From positions 868,001 to 932,000 of the forward strand of contig NZ_CP060634.1 of assembly GCF_014337195.1 (NCBI RefSeq): 64,000 nucleotides of DNA. The letters are read 5' to 3'. Positions 1 to 9,205 of this stretch are shown here, one piece after another. The notes beneath the pieces were generated by a model. That model had not been told where the DNA came from. It worked only from the letters and a program-made list of their open reading frames with translations, and did not search any database. Each line of letters begins with the position of its first letter. The first letter of the stretch is position 1. The DNA is from Qiania dongpingensis (GTDB lineage: Bacteria; Bacillota; Clostridia; Lachnospirales; Lachnospiraceae). The translations under genes and the position numbers were made by a program.

Positions 1-1795
1 GTTCTGCAAATTCGCGCATCAGCTGTCGCAAAACATGGGCGTTTATCTTATTTATGCTCTCTGTCGTCTCAATTGCCAGAAGTTCCGGTTTAATCTGATA
101 GCGGTCCCGGATATCTGCCAGCTTCTTCACTACATTCACCCCCATCAGGCTGATGCGGGAAAAGTTTATGGATATGGGAACGCAGGAATACCCCGCCTCT
201 CTCCAGGCTGCCAGAATCCGGCAGGCTTCCTCGAACACATACATATCCAGATGCTGGATGACCCGCTCCGCTTCGTACAGAGAAATAAATTTATCAGGAA
301 AAATAATCCCTCCGTCAGGGTCTTTCTTCCTCACCAGCGCCTCCGCACTGTGAAGAACGCCGTCTTTCAGTCTGAACTGCGGCTGCAGATACACCTGAAA
401 GCTATTCTGCTCGATCTCTCTTCTCATTTCTCTGCCGATGGCTTTATGATGTATACTCTTACAGCCTTCCGGCCTGCTGTAGTAAAGTTGTTTTTCAGAA
501 TACATCATGTAATCGCTTTTCGCAATCTGAACCTCTGCGTCCACATCTCCCTCAATAAAGTTGGAACCCATTGAAAAGTCACAGATTCCTTTCTCCTCCT
601 TATACTGAAGAAGCTTCCGTACCTTCTCATCAAATTCTTCCCTGCTGCCGTTTACAGACAACGCGACGAATTCATCGCCGCCGATTCGATATGCATGCTC
701 AGAAAATATGGTCTTCAGCCCATATGCCACATTTTGGATCATCCTGTCCCCATATTCATGCCCATAGCTGTCATTTGCCAGCTTCAAGTCGTTAATATCA
801 ATGAACACAACTCCCAGAGAATCCGGGCACTCCTTCTGCAGACGTCCGACAACCTCCATATAGCGGTTCCGGTTTCCAATCCCTGTCAGGGAATCCACAT
901 GTCCCTGTTCCCGGAACCGTTCAATCATTTTTCGCTTTGATATATCGTTTTGAATGAAATATGATACCGATTTAAGCAGCCCAGAAAGTTCAGTTCCCCA
1001 GGATGGATTCTCTACACCGATGAATCCGGTATTTTTCTCCCCTATCTGGAGCGGTACAGCCATCATGCTCTTTATCCCCTGCGATTCAAGCAGCTGATAC
1101 TCCACGGGATAATCCTTCTTCCATTTAGAGCCAGGGCCGATATAAAACTCACCTTTTTCTCTGAACAGTCCCTGCCACGGCTCAGCCTCGCGGAGAGGGA
1201 GCTTCTGGAGATCATCAATCTCTGACGGCACACCGTCTCTGCACCACTCGTAGGTATTGGATAGGATCTGCCTCTTTCTGTCATATTCAAATAAGCAGGA
1301 TCTGTCTGCCCCGTAAAACTCTCCGATAATGCGAAGCAGTTCATTGATTGCTTTTCCCATATCCAGATTATCCGACAGCGTATGAATGCACTTCACCAAA
1401 GTTTCTTCAATGGACAATTGAAGCTCCAGATTTCTCGCCACAGCCTCTGCCTCTGTCACATCCGCACAGATCTCCAGTCTCAGTTTCCTTCCGCCGAACT
1501 CTACGAGCTTGTCATATAGACGGTAATGCCGCCCCAAAAGCTTATTATAATGCTTCCATACATAAAAATTGTCTTTCTTAAGAGTCGCATTTGTGCAAAA
1601 AGGACACGGTGTCTCCCGGTCCTGAAACAGCTTATAGCACGGCTGCCCCTTCCATTCCTCTCCTGTTATCCCGAAGTTTTTTCTGGCAGACCTGTTCAGA
1701 TAGACAATTTCATAGGTCTCCGGTTCCGATATGTATATCATGTTCTCTGTTTCATCCAGAATAAGAGAATTGATTTCATTGATATCCGTCTCCAT
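1..1795 (-). CDS. PAS-GAF-GGDEF-EAL cyclic-di-GMP signalling protein (3' end cut by window edge)
   Basis: A long minus-strand reading frame starts at 1795 (ATG, AAGAGG ribosome site 8 bases upstream) and stays open to base 1, so at least 598 residues are visible and the C-terminus is missing. Order of domains: a PAS-like domain (about residues 1-110) with a Cys pair PCPFC, a GAF-like domain (about 130-290), a GGDEF domain with an intact GGDEF near residue 371, and an EAL domain with EAL near residue 483 and a downstream ETTES motif. Both catalytic signatures look intact. No RxxD inhibitory site precedes GGDEF. It could make or break cyclic di-GMP; which activity dominates cannot be told. No transmembrane segment is visible, so a cytosolic sensor is likely. 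Confidence 0.88.
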   Translation of the reverse strand, partial: METDINEINSLILDETENMIYISEPETYEIVYLNRSARKNFGITGEEWKGQPCYKLFQDRETPCPFCTNATLKKDNFYVWKHYNKLLGRHYRLYDKLVEFGGRKLRLEICADVTEAEAVARNLELQLSIEETLVKCIHTLSDNLDMGKAINELLRIIGEFYGADRSCLFEYDRKRQILSNTYEWCRDGVPSEIDDLQKLPLREAEPWQGLFREKGEFYIGPGSKWKKDYPVEYQLLESQGIKSMMAVPLQIGEKNTGFIGVENPSWGTELSGLLKSVSYFIQNDISKRKMIERFREQGHVDSLTGIGNRNRYMEVVGRLQKECPDSLGVVFIDINDLKLANDSYGHEYGDRMIQNVAYGLKTIFSEHAYRIGGDEFVALSVNGSREEFDEKVRKLLQYKEEKGICDFSMGSNFIEGDVDAEVQIAKSDYMMYSEKQLYYSRPEGCKSIHHKAIGREMRREIEQNSFQVYLQPQFRLKDGVLHSAEALVRKKDPDGGIIFPDKFISLYEAERVIQHLDMYVFEEACRILAAWREAGYSCVPISINFSRISLMGVNVVKKLADIRDRYQIKPELLAIETTESINKINAHVLRQLMREFAE

Positions 1796-1955
1796 GTCCG
1801 TACCTCTTGCTCAACAGTTTTTCCTGACGCAGCGTTATCCTGTCATTCACACTCCGGTCTTCTGCATCACATCCATTGAGACATTCTTATTATATTCTCT
1901 AAGTATATACTTTTTGACATGGATAATCAAGGACAGAACATGTCCGATACCACGG

Positions 1956-2558
1956 CTATCTTCCTTTAGGCTTTTTATTCAGTTTTAATACAAGATTCCG
2001 CTGTTTTGCCATATCCTGAAACAGCTCTGCTGCCTGAACCGCTTTTTGTTTCATACACCGGACATCTGGTCCTTCCGCCTCTGTCAGCCGTATCATTACA
2101 TCCTTTATATCCTCCAGATCCAGCAGATTGACCGCCAGGCAAAAAAAGCTTTTGCGGCGTCCATCATTATAATTTTTCAGCAGAAACGACAGAATCTCCG
2201 CTTTCTGCACCTGTTCGGAATGGTATGCTTCCGATCCTATTTTCTGAAAACGTTCCATATCCTTCCGCCGGTTCCTATGGGTTATAAAGGAATCATACTC
2301 ATCTATCCTGTCATACCTTTCACATGGAAACTCCCCGCACAGATGACAATACTCCAGCTTTCCGTGCTGCAGACTGCACTTTGCAGCCCCACACGCCTGG
2401 TTTCCTTCCCCTCCGCCGCACCCGGGACAATAATGGTACAGAAACATGGGGCAGAGCCTGCAGTTAAGGCCGCACAATGAAAAGCTCAGGTCCTCTCTCT
2501 TAAAATCCTTCAACGGACATTCCTCCAAAACTTCTGTCAATCCTTCCAGTTCCACCAT
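1956..2558 (-). CDS. DUF3795 family cysteine-rich protein
   Basis: A 200-residue protein with an N-terminal Cys cluster (CGLNCRLCPMF, CPGCGGG, a later CHLCGEFPC) that is the hallmark of DUF3795 proteins, thought to be metal-binding. The C-terminal half is helical, charged and without a recognised domain. It overlaps the preceding helix-hairpin-helix gene by 22 bases and is the last gene of a four-gene minus-strand group (VOC protein, DUF3788, HHH protein, DUF3795). The ribosome site is weak (GGAAAAG), which fits translational coupling. Function unknown. Two other intact and one degraded DUF3795 genes are in this window. Confidence 0.8.
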   Translation of the reverse strand: MVELEGLTEVLEECPLKDFKREDLSFSLCGLNCRLCPMFLYHYCPGCGGGEGNQACGAAKCSLQHGKLEYCHLCGEFPCERYDRIDEYDSFITHRNRRKDMERFQKIGSEAYHSEQVQKAEILSFLLKNYNDGRRKSFFCLAVNLLDLEDIKDVMIRLTEAEGPDVRCMKQKAVQAAELFQDMAKQRNLVLKLNKKPKGR

Positions 2559-2782
2559 TTAAGCTTTTCCGGATCATGCTCTTCATTAGAAGCATAGTAT
2601 ACTGCACACCGGTATACGTAAAGCTGGCACCGGTCAATATGACACCCCCTCAGCAGACACTCCTTTTCATATATAGCCTCAGGATCTTCATCCTTAAGTG
2701 ATTCCACTGTAAAATAACCAAGCATCTGAAGATCTTTTTCCGTTTCTTTTCCCACACCCGGAATCTTTCTCAGCTCACCCAC
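2537..2782 (-). CDS. Helix-hairpin-helix protein of the Cdd1 (pathogenicity locus) family
   Basis: An 81-residue protein starting at a GTG (GAGGTGAGAAT upstream). Residues 4-30 contain IPGVGKETEKDLQMLGY, a helix-hairpin-helix DNA-binding motif. The Cys/Tyr-rich remainder (RGCHIDRCQLYVYRC) resembles the small Cdd1 proteins first named beside the Clostridioides difficile toxin locus but widespread in Clostridia. No toxin genes are nearby, so the family name implies nothing about virulence. It sits 15 bases after the DUF3788 gene and overlaps the DUF3795 gene. Confidence 0.8.
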   Translation of the reverse strand: MGELRKIPGVGKETEKDLQMLGYFTVESLKDEDPEAIYEKECLLRGCHIDRCQLYVYRCAVYYASNEEHDPEKLKWWNWKD

Positions 2783-2797
2783 ATTCTCACCTCGCTG

Positions 2798-3232
2798 TCA
2801 GTCCTTTTTTATTGTCTTGCAACGGGTCCCTATCAGAGTCTTTACATCTGACAGGGTCTGTAAATCTTTTACCTCTATCATCAGCCACCGGCTTCCGTTA
2901 AATGGGTTTGCACCTGCATATAAATCTTTTACATAAGAAGTACATGCTGTAAGCAGAAGCTCTGCCTCCGGAGCCTCTTTCCTGCCGATGGAGACCATGC
3001 AGGTAAAAAAGCCCTCTTCCGGATACAGGGTGCAGAGAGCCTTCCCGCTCTTTTTATACTTCACATTCCACCCAGGCTTTCCGGAACAGCGGCTGTATTC
3101 AATCTTTGGAGATACGCCGTAACTGTCCTCCAGGTGTCCGCACAGCTCTTTCCAGAGAGGCGTCTGTATATAATTTGTTATCTGGCACATGTCAGGCTGG
3201 CTGTCCGGACCATATATCTGATTCCACTCCAT
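2798..3232 (-). CDS. DUF3788 domain-containing protein
   Basis: A 144-residue protein beginning MEWNQIYGPDSQ, typical of DUF3788, with a conserved core (KPGWNVKYKKSGKALC, YPEEGFFTCMVSIG). I chose the ATG at 3232 because GGGAG lies 8 bases upstream and the family starts here. An in-frame ATG at 3274 overlaps the stop codon of the upstream VOC gene (TAATG) and would add 14 unconserved residues. Function unknown; the fold is predicted to be small and soluble. It is probably cotranscribed with the VOC gene upstream. Confidence 0.8.
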   Translation of the reverse strand: MEWNQIYGPDSQPDMCQITNYIQTPLWKELCGHLEDSYGVSPKIEYSRCSGKPGWNVKYKKSGKALCTLYPEEGFFTCMVSIGRKEAPEAELLLTACTSYVKDLYAGANPFNGSRWLMIEVKDLQTLSDVKTLIGTRCKTIKKD

Positions 3233-3273
3233 ATTGTGCTCTCCCTTCTGTCTGACTCCAATGGTTCCCGCCA

Positions 3274-3741
3274 TTATTTCCTGCAGCCGCGGACAAATTT
3301 CATCGGAACGTCCATTCTCTTCGCTGTCTCTTCTTCCGTAAGCCCACTCTCCAAAAAACGGCGGCAGACCATTTTTATATTTTCCCCTATCTCAATGATA
3401 TGCATATCCGGGTCATAAATCCGAACCGCTCTCTGCCCCCAGCTGTGTTCACACGCCGGATGTACATAATGAATCTCCTCCATGGAATCCAGTTTTGCAA
3501 GAAATCCGTCGAAATCATCTTCCTCAAAGTAAAGCTCCGAGTCATTGCTTCCCAGAATAATGTCATTTTCCCCTTTATGGATAAATTCCAGCCAGCTTTC
3601 CCTTGTCTGCAGGCAAACGCCTCCTGTCAGCGTGATATTTGAACCAAAGTCCAGAATCACATGCAGCCCCAGCACCTTTTTATAAAACGCGGCGGACTTC
3701 TCCATATCTGTAACGATCAACATAGGATTTTTAAACTTCAT
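3274..3741 (-). CDS. VOC (glyoxalase/bleomycin resistance) family protein
   Basis: A 155-residue protein with paired beta-alpha-beta-beta-beta modules of the vicinal oxygen chelate superfamily: MLIVTDMEKSAAFYKKVLG at the N-terminus and a second half ending in VRIYDPDMHIIEIGE, where the terminal Glu would be a metal ligand. The ATG at 3741 has GGAGG 7 bases upstream; an in-frame TTG further up is less likely. The C-terminal 30 residues (helical, LTEEETAKRMDVP) extend past the VOC core. Substrate unknown. First gene of the small operon that continues with DUF3788. Confidence 0.83.
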   Translation of the reverse strand: MKFKNPMLIVTDMEKSAAFYKKVLGLHVILDFGSNITLTGGVCLQTRESWLEFIHKGENDIILGSNDSELYFEEDDFDGFLAKLDSMEEIHYVHPACEHSWGQRAVRIYDPDMHIIEIGENIKMVCRRFLESGLTEEETAKRMDVPMKFVRGCRK

Positions 3742-3835
3742 GATAAACCTCCAGCTCAAATTTTAGAAAAGCCCCGTCGGCAGCGCTTTTCCTCTAGAGT
3801 ATAACATAACTAACATGACAACTGTATGGCATATT

Positions 3836-4631
3836 GTACCTTGCCGCACGAAGTGCTCCTGACCGGAGGGCGTGAATTAAGGGATGCCATAGGGTATGAT
3901 ATAAAATACTTTCTGGAATCATTTTTATTTATTTTGATTAAGCATCGGTTTATCACCGGCAGAAGTTCCGGACCGTCACGATTTCGGTTCACTGGCGATG
4001 CAGGGACCGCTTTATCCCCGCTCCGGGAGTACCGCTCACATGTCGGCGGGAAATCCGGATGATTTCCCGTCTCCGGTTCGCTCAGAAACGGAATCGGTAT
4101 TTTTCGTTTCTGCCTCCCTCCGCCTGGGGAACACCGGCCTCTGCCCTGCAGCGCTCACCTTTAGGCCGGCCCGGAATCTTTCCGCCGGTGTCCTGCCCGC
4201 CGCACCTTTTCGGATAATCTCGGTTCCCTTGATTCCAGAAAAGGATTGGATATCCACACGGCCCGCGCGCCTGAAGGCTGCGGGCTACGGTGGGCCGCCC
4301 CAATGGTTTTTACAACAAATAAGAGCTTATTTCGGTGCGGAAGAAAAAGCAGGAGAAACGATCCGATTTCATCGTAAGGTGAGCGCTGCAAAGGCGTTAG
4401 CAGAATCTCGCCGGCCGCAGGGAGGTAAAAACCGAATCTCATGCAGGTTTTTATTGGAATCTGCCATGGAAAAATTAAGGTTTATCCATGGCAGTTGGAA
4501 AGGACCGACTGGAGGCCGTAAAGATTCTGGTTACGGCTGCCAGCGAGCCGCCTGGATGGAATTGGATTTCCTCCTGTCCTGCAAATTCAGACAAAGAAAG
4601 ATTGTTTAAAAGGTATTCAAAGGTATACCTT
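3836..4631 (+). repeat. Modular repeat element, copy A (longest, left terminal repeat diverged)
   Basis: About 796 bases of non-coding sequence that recur elsewhere in the window. It begins with GTACCTTGCCGCACGAAG (terminal repeat, diverged from copy B) and shares all blocks with copies B and C: the AGTTCCGGACCGTCACG block near 3961, a long middle, the AAAGGCGTTAGCAG block near 4391 and the 3' block GGAGGCCGTAA...TTACGGC near 4511. It ends CAAAGGTATACC immediately before the stop codon of the alpha/beta hydrolase gene. Strong internal hairpins include 4427-4433 with 4446-4452 and 4461-4470 with 4485-4494. The reading frames here match nothing and are not conserved between copies. Confidence 0.93.
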
Positions 4632-5385
4632 AATTATCCTCCAGCATAAATCGCCGAATCTCCTCAGCGGCTTTTTCCGCATTGGAATAAATAGCCGGAT
4701 GACCTCCCGTTTCGAATATGCGAATCTTTGCTCCCGTCTCTTTTGCTATTTCCTCGTACTCCTTTTCAAAATCCTTCCGGATCATATTGTCTTCTCTGCT
4801 TCCAAGCAGAAACAGAGGTACCTGAAGCTCCCCGATGGGCCTGCAGAATAAGGGGCTCTCTTCTTCCGCGCACCGCACCAGTGCCCTGGTATCCATATCC
4901 ACTACCCGTTCCCAATCCGTCCCCTGGCACCACTCATAAAACCAAAGAGCCTGCGCGTCCTTTTTTGCGGCTTTCCGCTCATCCATGAGACTGGCCGCAA
5001 ACCCTTCCGCAAGCCTCCTGCCGTCGAAGCTGTCCGCCGCCACACGGTCCATCAAATCAGGGCGTTCAAGCGCCGCATTAACCGCCGCCCAGGCGCCGCC
5101 GCTGGTTCCCACAAGACCGGCCTTTCCACAGTGCAGATGTTCCAGCAGAGCAATCGTCTGCCTCGCCTCCTCCTGCCATAAATCCACCGGAAATTCATCC
5201 AGCCGGTCTGATCTTCCATGCCCCAGAAAATCTATGAGAATTATCTTCATTCCCTCTTCGTAGAGCTGACACAGAGGTTCAAACATTCTGGATGACGCCG
5301 TATTGCCATGCAGAAATACCACCGGCTTTCCTTCCCCGTATTCTTTATAATATATTTTTTTACCCTGATACCCAAAATATGACAT
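4630..5385 (-). CDS. Alpha/beta hydrolase
   Basis: A 251-residue alpha/beta-hydrolase. Visible motifs are the oxyanion-hole HGNTAS (near residue 26), the nucleophile elbow GTSGG (near residue 94) and the catalytic His in TGGHPAIY near the C-terminus; an acid residue is expected in the LLGSREDNM segment. Start ATG at 5385 follows GGAGGCAGAAA. It lies 24 bases after the hybrid sensor kinase gene and is probably cotranscribed with it. Its stop codon abuts the right end of repeat copy A. Substrate cannot be inferred; esterase or carbon-carbon hydrolase are both possible. Confidence 0.85.
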   Translation of the reverse strand: MSYFGYQGKKIYYKEYGEGKPVVFLHGNTASSRMFEPLCQLYEEGMKIILIDFLGHGRSDRLDEFPVDLWQEEARQTIALLEHLHCGKAGLVGTSGGAWAAVNAALERPDLMDRVAADSFDGRRLAEGFAASLMDERKAAKKDAQALWFYEWCQGTDWERVVDMDTRALVRCAEEESPLFCRPIGELQVPLFLLGSREDNMIRKDFEKEYEEIAKETGAKIRIFETGGHPAIYSNAEKAAEEIRRFMLEDN

Positions 5386-5409
5386 TTTCTGCCTCCTTTC
5401 AAATCCAAA

Positions 5410-7830
5410 TTATGGAGCAAGGCCTTCCAGCCTGCCCGCGCCCTTTTGGTTTTGCTTTCTCCAGATAAGACAGTCAGAAAGAATATTCTTAAGCTGTTCC
5501 ATGGAAATCGGCTTCGCCAGATGCCCATTCATGCCGGATAAGCGTGAAAGCCTGACATCCTCTGCAAATGCGTCTGCCGTCATGGCAATGATCGGAAGCT
5601 CTTCGATCCGTTCCATTCCTGATTTTCGTATTTCTTTTGTCGCCTCATATCCGTTCAGGACCGGCATCTGAATATCCATAAATATGATGTCATAATAAAA
5701 CGGAGGATGGGTACACACTGCTTCCACCGCTTTTCTTCCGTCTTCCGCCGTCTCCGTCTGTACCCCCATCAATTTAAGCATTTCTGCCGCGATCTGCCGG
5801 TTGAGCTCGTTGTCTTCCACCAACAGGGCCCGGATCCCCCGGAAATCCTCTTCCATATCCACTTTTTCCGCCGGCCTCGGCACTGCAGCTTTATCACATT
5901 TAATGAGCCGAAGAGTGACGATAAATCGTGAGCCTTTTTCGTACTCACTCTCTACCTGGATATCGCCCCCCATCATCGTGACAAGGTTCTTTACAATGGT
6001 CATCCCAAGCCCGGTTCCCACTGTCTTGCTGATACGGCTGTCGTCGGCCCGGCTGAACGGTTCAAAGATATGCTCCAAATATTCTGGCTTCATTCCGATT
6101 CCAGTATCCTCAACCGTGAGCCGATAAGTACCAACTTGCATTTCCCTCTTTTCCAGCTCTTCCAAAGACAGAATAATTCTTCCGCCTTCTCCTGTATACT
6201 TGGAGGCATTCTCCAGGATATTGACCAGTACCTGCTTCAGCCGTCTCATATCACCAGATACTCGCTCGTGGAGTCCATCGTCCAGCTTGACTGTAAACAG
6301 CTGATGCTTTTTTTCAATGGACAGCCGCACCATCTCCGCGGCGTCCCACACCAGATCCCGCAGGTTAAATTCTGTATCTGCCAGCTCCACGGCCCCGCTC
6401 TCGATCTTACTGACATCCAAAACCTCGTTGATAAGGCTGAGAAGATGTGCCCCTGAGTCTGCTATCTTATCCAGGTAATCCCGCAGCCGGGTTTCATCTC
6501 CCACGTAAAGCTGTGCCAGCTCTGTCATTCCGATGATTGCATTCATCGGAGTCCGAATATCGTGACTCATCCTGGACAAAAAATCGCTCTTCGCCTGATT
6601 GGCTCTTTCTGCTTTTTGAAGTGCGTCTTCAAGGAGCTGCTTCGCACGTCGTTCTTTCTCCAGCGCCTCCTCCTGCATCCGCCGTTCCTCGTCGATATTC
6701 CTGGATAAAGTAATCTCTATCAGATCATCGGTATATGGGCTCTCTACCCGCACTACTTGAGTGAAATTCCAGTGATAGATCCCATCCTCTCCCATGTGCG
6801 GAACCTTCATGGTTATAATGCGCTCTCCCCCAGAAAAAGCTTCCATTAGAGATTTCCTTGAAAATTTCCGGATAAATTCTTCCTGATGGTCTGGCCGAAC
6901 CGTGGAATATTCATGGATGATGAGATCGTCAAAGCTTCCGCCGCTGCCTGGATTTTTGACTGGAAATCGCTCATATTCAAGCATTCGATAGGTATTCTGG
7001 GTCAGGTTGACCGCGATCAGCATCTGGTACGCTCGTCTGGCCGCTGTGGCCAATTGGCTGATTTCCAGACTCCGTTTCTGTTCCAGCAGGTATTCCTCCT
7101 GAATATCGCGGAAGACCAGAACACACCAGCACTCCTCTGTCTCCGCCTGCTCGATCCTGGCCGCGGTAAATTCCACCATATGATAGGTGCCGTCGTTAGT
7201 CATCCGACGCAGCCTTTTGGATACCTGCTTTTTCCCGCTTTGAAATATCCGCAGCATCGCTTCCCTGGAAAATGATTCATTAAAAATCTCCAAATCTTCC
7301 GGATGGACAGCCTTTTCCGCATAGTTCTGATTTTCCGCAGCGAAACTGCCCTGTTCCGGAATATCGGTCCACATCATATCTTTCTGGCAGTTGACATAGT
7401 AGTCGGCGGTCAGATTGGCAATGATACATTCATCGAAAACGGTCACCAGACTCTTCGCGTACATCTGTTCAATTTTTTTCGTTCCCTGTTCCTCCTCAAA
7501 ATTCAGCCTGTGAGGAGCAGCCGTTATCACAACGGCCTGAATATGCCCGTCCCACACGATTCGGCTGGCAGTGACGTCAACCGTGATTTTAAGCATGGAA
7601 TCATAGCAGACGATATGGCAGGACGAGGCGTCTCCCAAACCGCCGAGAGGACAATTGGCACACACTTCAGGCCAAACCTCATGGCACCTGGCGCCCAGCA
7701 CAGCCTTTCCTCGCCCCGTCTCCTGACAGCGCCGGTTAAAATACAACAACCGGTGGCTATTCTCCTCAATCACATAGATACTCATCTCCGTCAACGCATC
7801 CAGTAAATTCGCCAAATCGTCAGCAAACAT
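5410..7830 (-). CDS. Hybrid sensor histidine kinase/response regulator
   Basis: About 806 residues without transmembrane segments, so probably cytosolic. Order: a PAS-like N-terminal domain with a Cys cluster ([15 protein letters not shown]), two further PAS-like regions (about 190-390), a coiled linker, a HisKA dimerisation helix with [13 protein letters not shown], a HATPase_c domain (N box ENASKYT, G box [15 protein letters not shown]) and a C-terminal receiver with [10 protein letters not shown] as the phospho-acceptor region. I prefer the ATG at 7830 (GAGAGGAAG upstream); a GTG at 7893 with AAGGAT is the alternative and would add 21 residues. The alpha/beta hydrolase follows in the same direction. 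The stimulus is unknown; the Cys cluster could sense redox or a metal. Confidence 0.9.
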   Translation of the reverse strand: MFADDLANLLDALTEMSIYVIEENSHRLLYFNRRCQETGRGKAVLGARCHEVWPEVCANCPLGGLGDASSCHIVCYDSMLKITVDVTASRIVWDGHIQAVVITAAPHRLNFEEEQGTKKIEQMYAKSLVTVFDECIIANLTADYYVNCQKDMMWTDIPEQGSFAAENQNYAEKAVHPEDLEIFNESFSREAMLRIFQSGKKQVSKRLRRMTNDGTYHMVEFTAARIEQAETEECWCVLVFRDIQEEYLLEQKRSLEISQLATAARRAYQMLIAVNLTQNTYRMLEYERFPVKNPGSGGSFDDLIIHEYSTVRPDHQEEFIRKFSRKSLMEAFSGGERIITMKVPHMGEDGIYHWNFTQVVRVESPYTDDLIEITLSRNIDEERRMQEEALEKERRAKQLLEDALQKAERANQAKSDFLSRMSHDIRTPMNAIIGMTELAQLYVGDETRLRDYLDKIADSGAHLLSLINEVLDVSKIESGAVELADTEFNLRDLVWDAAEMVRLSIEKKHQLFTVKLDDGLHERVSGDMRRLKQVLVNILENASKYTGEGGRIILSLEELEKREMQVGTYRLTVEDTGIGMKPEYLEHIFEPFSRADDSRISKTVGTGLGMTIVKNLVTMMGGDIQVESEYEKGSRFIVTLRLIKCDKAAVPRPAEKVDMEEDFRGIRALLVEDNELNRQIAAEMLKLMGVQTETAEDGRKAVEAVCTHPPFYYDIIFMDIQMPVLNGYEATKEIRKSGMERIEELPIIAMTADAFAEDVRLSRLSGMNGHLAKPISMEQLKNILSDCLIWRKQNQKGAGRLEGLAP

Positions 7831-8066
7831 GGCTCTTCCTCTCCATCCCGGCAATCCATTGCCCCAGTGCATCCTTCTCGTACCATTTTCCACAGCGTAT
7901 CCTTCTCAAAGCAGGACAGCTCCGGATATATTACGTTTATTTTATCACAAATGCAGGAGTATTACTATTGATTCCAATGTCAAAAGACGTGTTTTAAGCA
8001 GAGCTTAGGAAACTGCCGCCTCTGAGTGGTCTGGATAATATAAAAAATAATTTTTTCCTTTTTTAC

Positions 8067-8095
8067 TTGCTTTTCTCTCAATGATGTGATATGGT
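8067..8095 (+). promoter_or_regulatory. Predicted promoter of the cold-shock gene
   Basis: TTGCTT at 8067-8072, a 17-base spacer and TATGGT at 8090-8095 preceded by TGA give an extended -10 sigma-A-type promoter. It lies in the divergent gap between the sensor kinase and cspA and would give a leader of about 115 bases that contains the hairpin at 8126-8175. Confidence 0.6.
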
Positions 8096-8125
8096 AAGAA
8101 TGTATTTTTTAATAAGATATTGATT

Positions 8126-8188
8126 CACATATTTTTGTAAGTCATTGTTCTGTTAATGATTTACAAAAATATGTGATTTTTTTCTTTT
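8126..8188 (+). promoter_or_regulatory. 21-bp leader hairpin with U-run upstream of cspA
   Basis: Arms 8126-8146 and 8155-8175 pair over 21 positions (20 Watson-Crick plus one G-U) around an 8-base loop, followed directly by a run of T. It sits between the predicted promoter and the ribosome site of cspA, so it is in the 5' leader. It looks like an A/U-rich intrinsic terminator or temperature-dependent attenuator. No other plus-strand gene lies upstream that would need a terminator here. Confidence 0.7.
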
Positions 8189-8219
8189 AAAAATGCAATA
8201 AAATATAGGAGGTACCAAC

Positions 8220-8423
8220 ATGAATAACGGTACAGTAAAATGGTTCAACAGCGAAAAAGGATATGGTTTTATTACGAATGACGCAACTGGCGAGGATGTA
8301 TTCGTACATTTTTCCGGAATCGTATCAGACGGTTTTAAGTCATTGGAGGACGGACAGAAGGTCACATTTGACACAACCCAGGGAAACCGCGGCACACAGG
8401 CAGTTAATGTCTGCGCTGCATAA
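8220..8423 (+). CDS. cspA: Cold-shock protein (CspA family)
   Basis: A 67-residue single-domain cold-shock protein with RNP1-like KGYGFIT and RNP2-like DVFVHFSGI, full family length. It binds single-stranded RNA and DNA and acts as an RNA chaperone or antiterminator in the cytosol. The ATG follows TAGGAGGTACCAAC. A strong intrinsic terminator follows at 8458-8487, so it is a single-gene unit. The unusual leader hairpin upstream suggests post-transcriptional control, perhaps by cold or by Csp itself. Confidence 0.96.
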   Translation: MNNGTVKWFNSEKGYGFITNDATGEDVFVHFSGIVSDGFKSLEDGQKVTFDTTQGNRGTQAVNVCAA

Positions 8424-8457
8424 TCGCAGTCTCTTACTACAGACTTGAAAGAAATCT

Positions 8458-8487
8458 GCCGTGCATTTAAAATGCACGGCATTTTTT
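8458..8487 (+). terminator. Intrinsic terminator of cspA
   Basis: GCCGTGCATTT and AAATGCACGGC form a GC-based stem (8458-8468 with 8470-8480), followed by a run of T at 8482-8487 on the plus strand. Confidence 0.9.
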
Positions 8488-8593
8488 ATAGGATTCTTTG
8501 TCCATACTTCCAGTACCGCGAGCTGCTCCGGCGTATGGAACCACCTCCGTTAATCTCAATGGTTTCTGTATTCATGTTGCTTCCTTTACGTCA

Positions 8594-9175
8594 TCAGAGC
8601 AGGATATCCAGATCAGACTTTTCATACCGGTTATGGCCTCGCCTGTTTTTTTTATTGTTCCAGCACAGGATCGCATCTTTTAAAGACCTTCCTTTATTAT
8701 CCTCGAAAAAATCTCGGATATAAGTATTGTATTCAAACTGACTGCCAATCTCCGTTTTTACCTTTGTCTTTGCTTTCTTTTCTCCCATTATCCGATAATA
8801 AGCCTCTGTCGCCTGGCGATAGGTCTTTCCCGAATTTTCCTTCAGCCACCTCTGAAAAGCAACATTAAAGGTAAAACTGTTTCCTATACGTTCCTTAAAA
8901 AATGCCCGATGCTTCTCCGAGCACACAAAGTCAGATTCCACCTTCCTCTCATCTGTGATCTCACCGTCAATTGTCTTTTTCCGGGATACCGCCGCCGGCT
9001 TCAGAATCTCGCCGGTGTCCAGAAAATGGGCAATCCGGTCCGTTATCTCAACTTTCCCGCCTGAGGCAGACAGCCCATTTCTCCTGCAAAATTCCACAAG
9101 CTCTTCCTTCCGGTGATAATAGCTGCGGAAGCTCTCTCCATCCAGATCGTCCTTCCATTCAAAACGGTCTGTCAT
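8594..9175 (-). CDS. SAP-domain / DUF6434 protein
   Basis: A 193-residue basic protein. Residues about 20-55 (RKEELVEFCRRNGLSASGG then KVEITDRIAHFLDTGE) match a SAP helix-turn-helix, a nucleic-acid-binding motif. The C-terminal half (FKERIGNSFTFNVAFQRWL, then GKTYRQATEAYYRI and IRDFFEDNKGRSLKDA) matches DUF6434, the usual partner. Role unknown; DNA binding is inferred. It stands alone, convergent with cspA and 31 bases downstream of guaB, with which it may be cotranscribed. Confidence 0.82.
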   Translation of the reverse strand: MTDRFEWKDDLDGESFRSYYHRKEELVEFCRRNGLSASGGKVEITDRIAHFLDTGEILKPAAVSRKKTIDGEITDERKVESDFVCSEKHRAFFKERIGNSFTFNVAFQRWLKENSGKTYRQATEAYYRIMGEKKAKTKVKTEIGSQFEYNTYIRDFFEDNKGRSLKDAILCWNNKKNRRGHNRYEKSDLDILL

Positions 9176-9205
9176 CTTCTTCGCCCTTTCTGTCTGATAC
9201 CAGAC

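Noticed and set aside
2537..2782. Part of a toxin pathogenicity locus, from the Cdd1 family name
   Set aside because: The family is widespread in harmless Clostridia and no toxin genes are in the window.
3998..4609. Open frames of up to 203 codons inside repeat copies A, B and C
   Set aside because: They are not conserved between copies, have no ribosome sites, resemble nothing, and the copies differ by frame-breaking changes; changes preserve hairpins, not codons.
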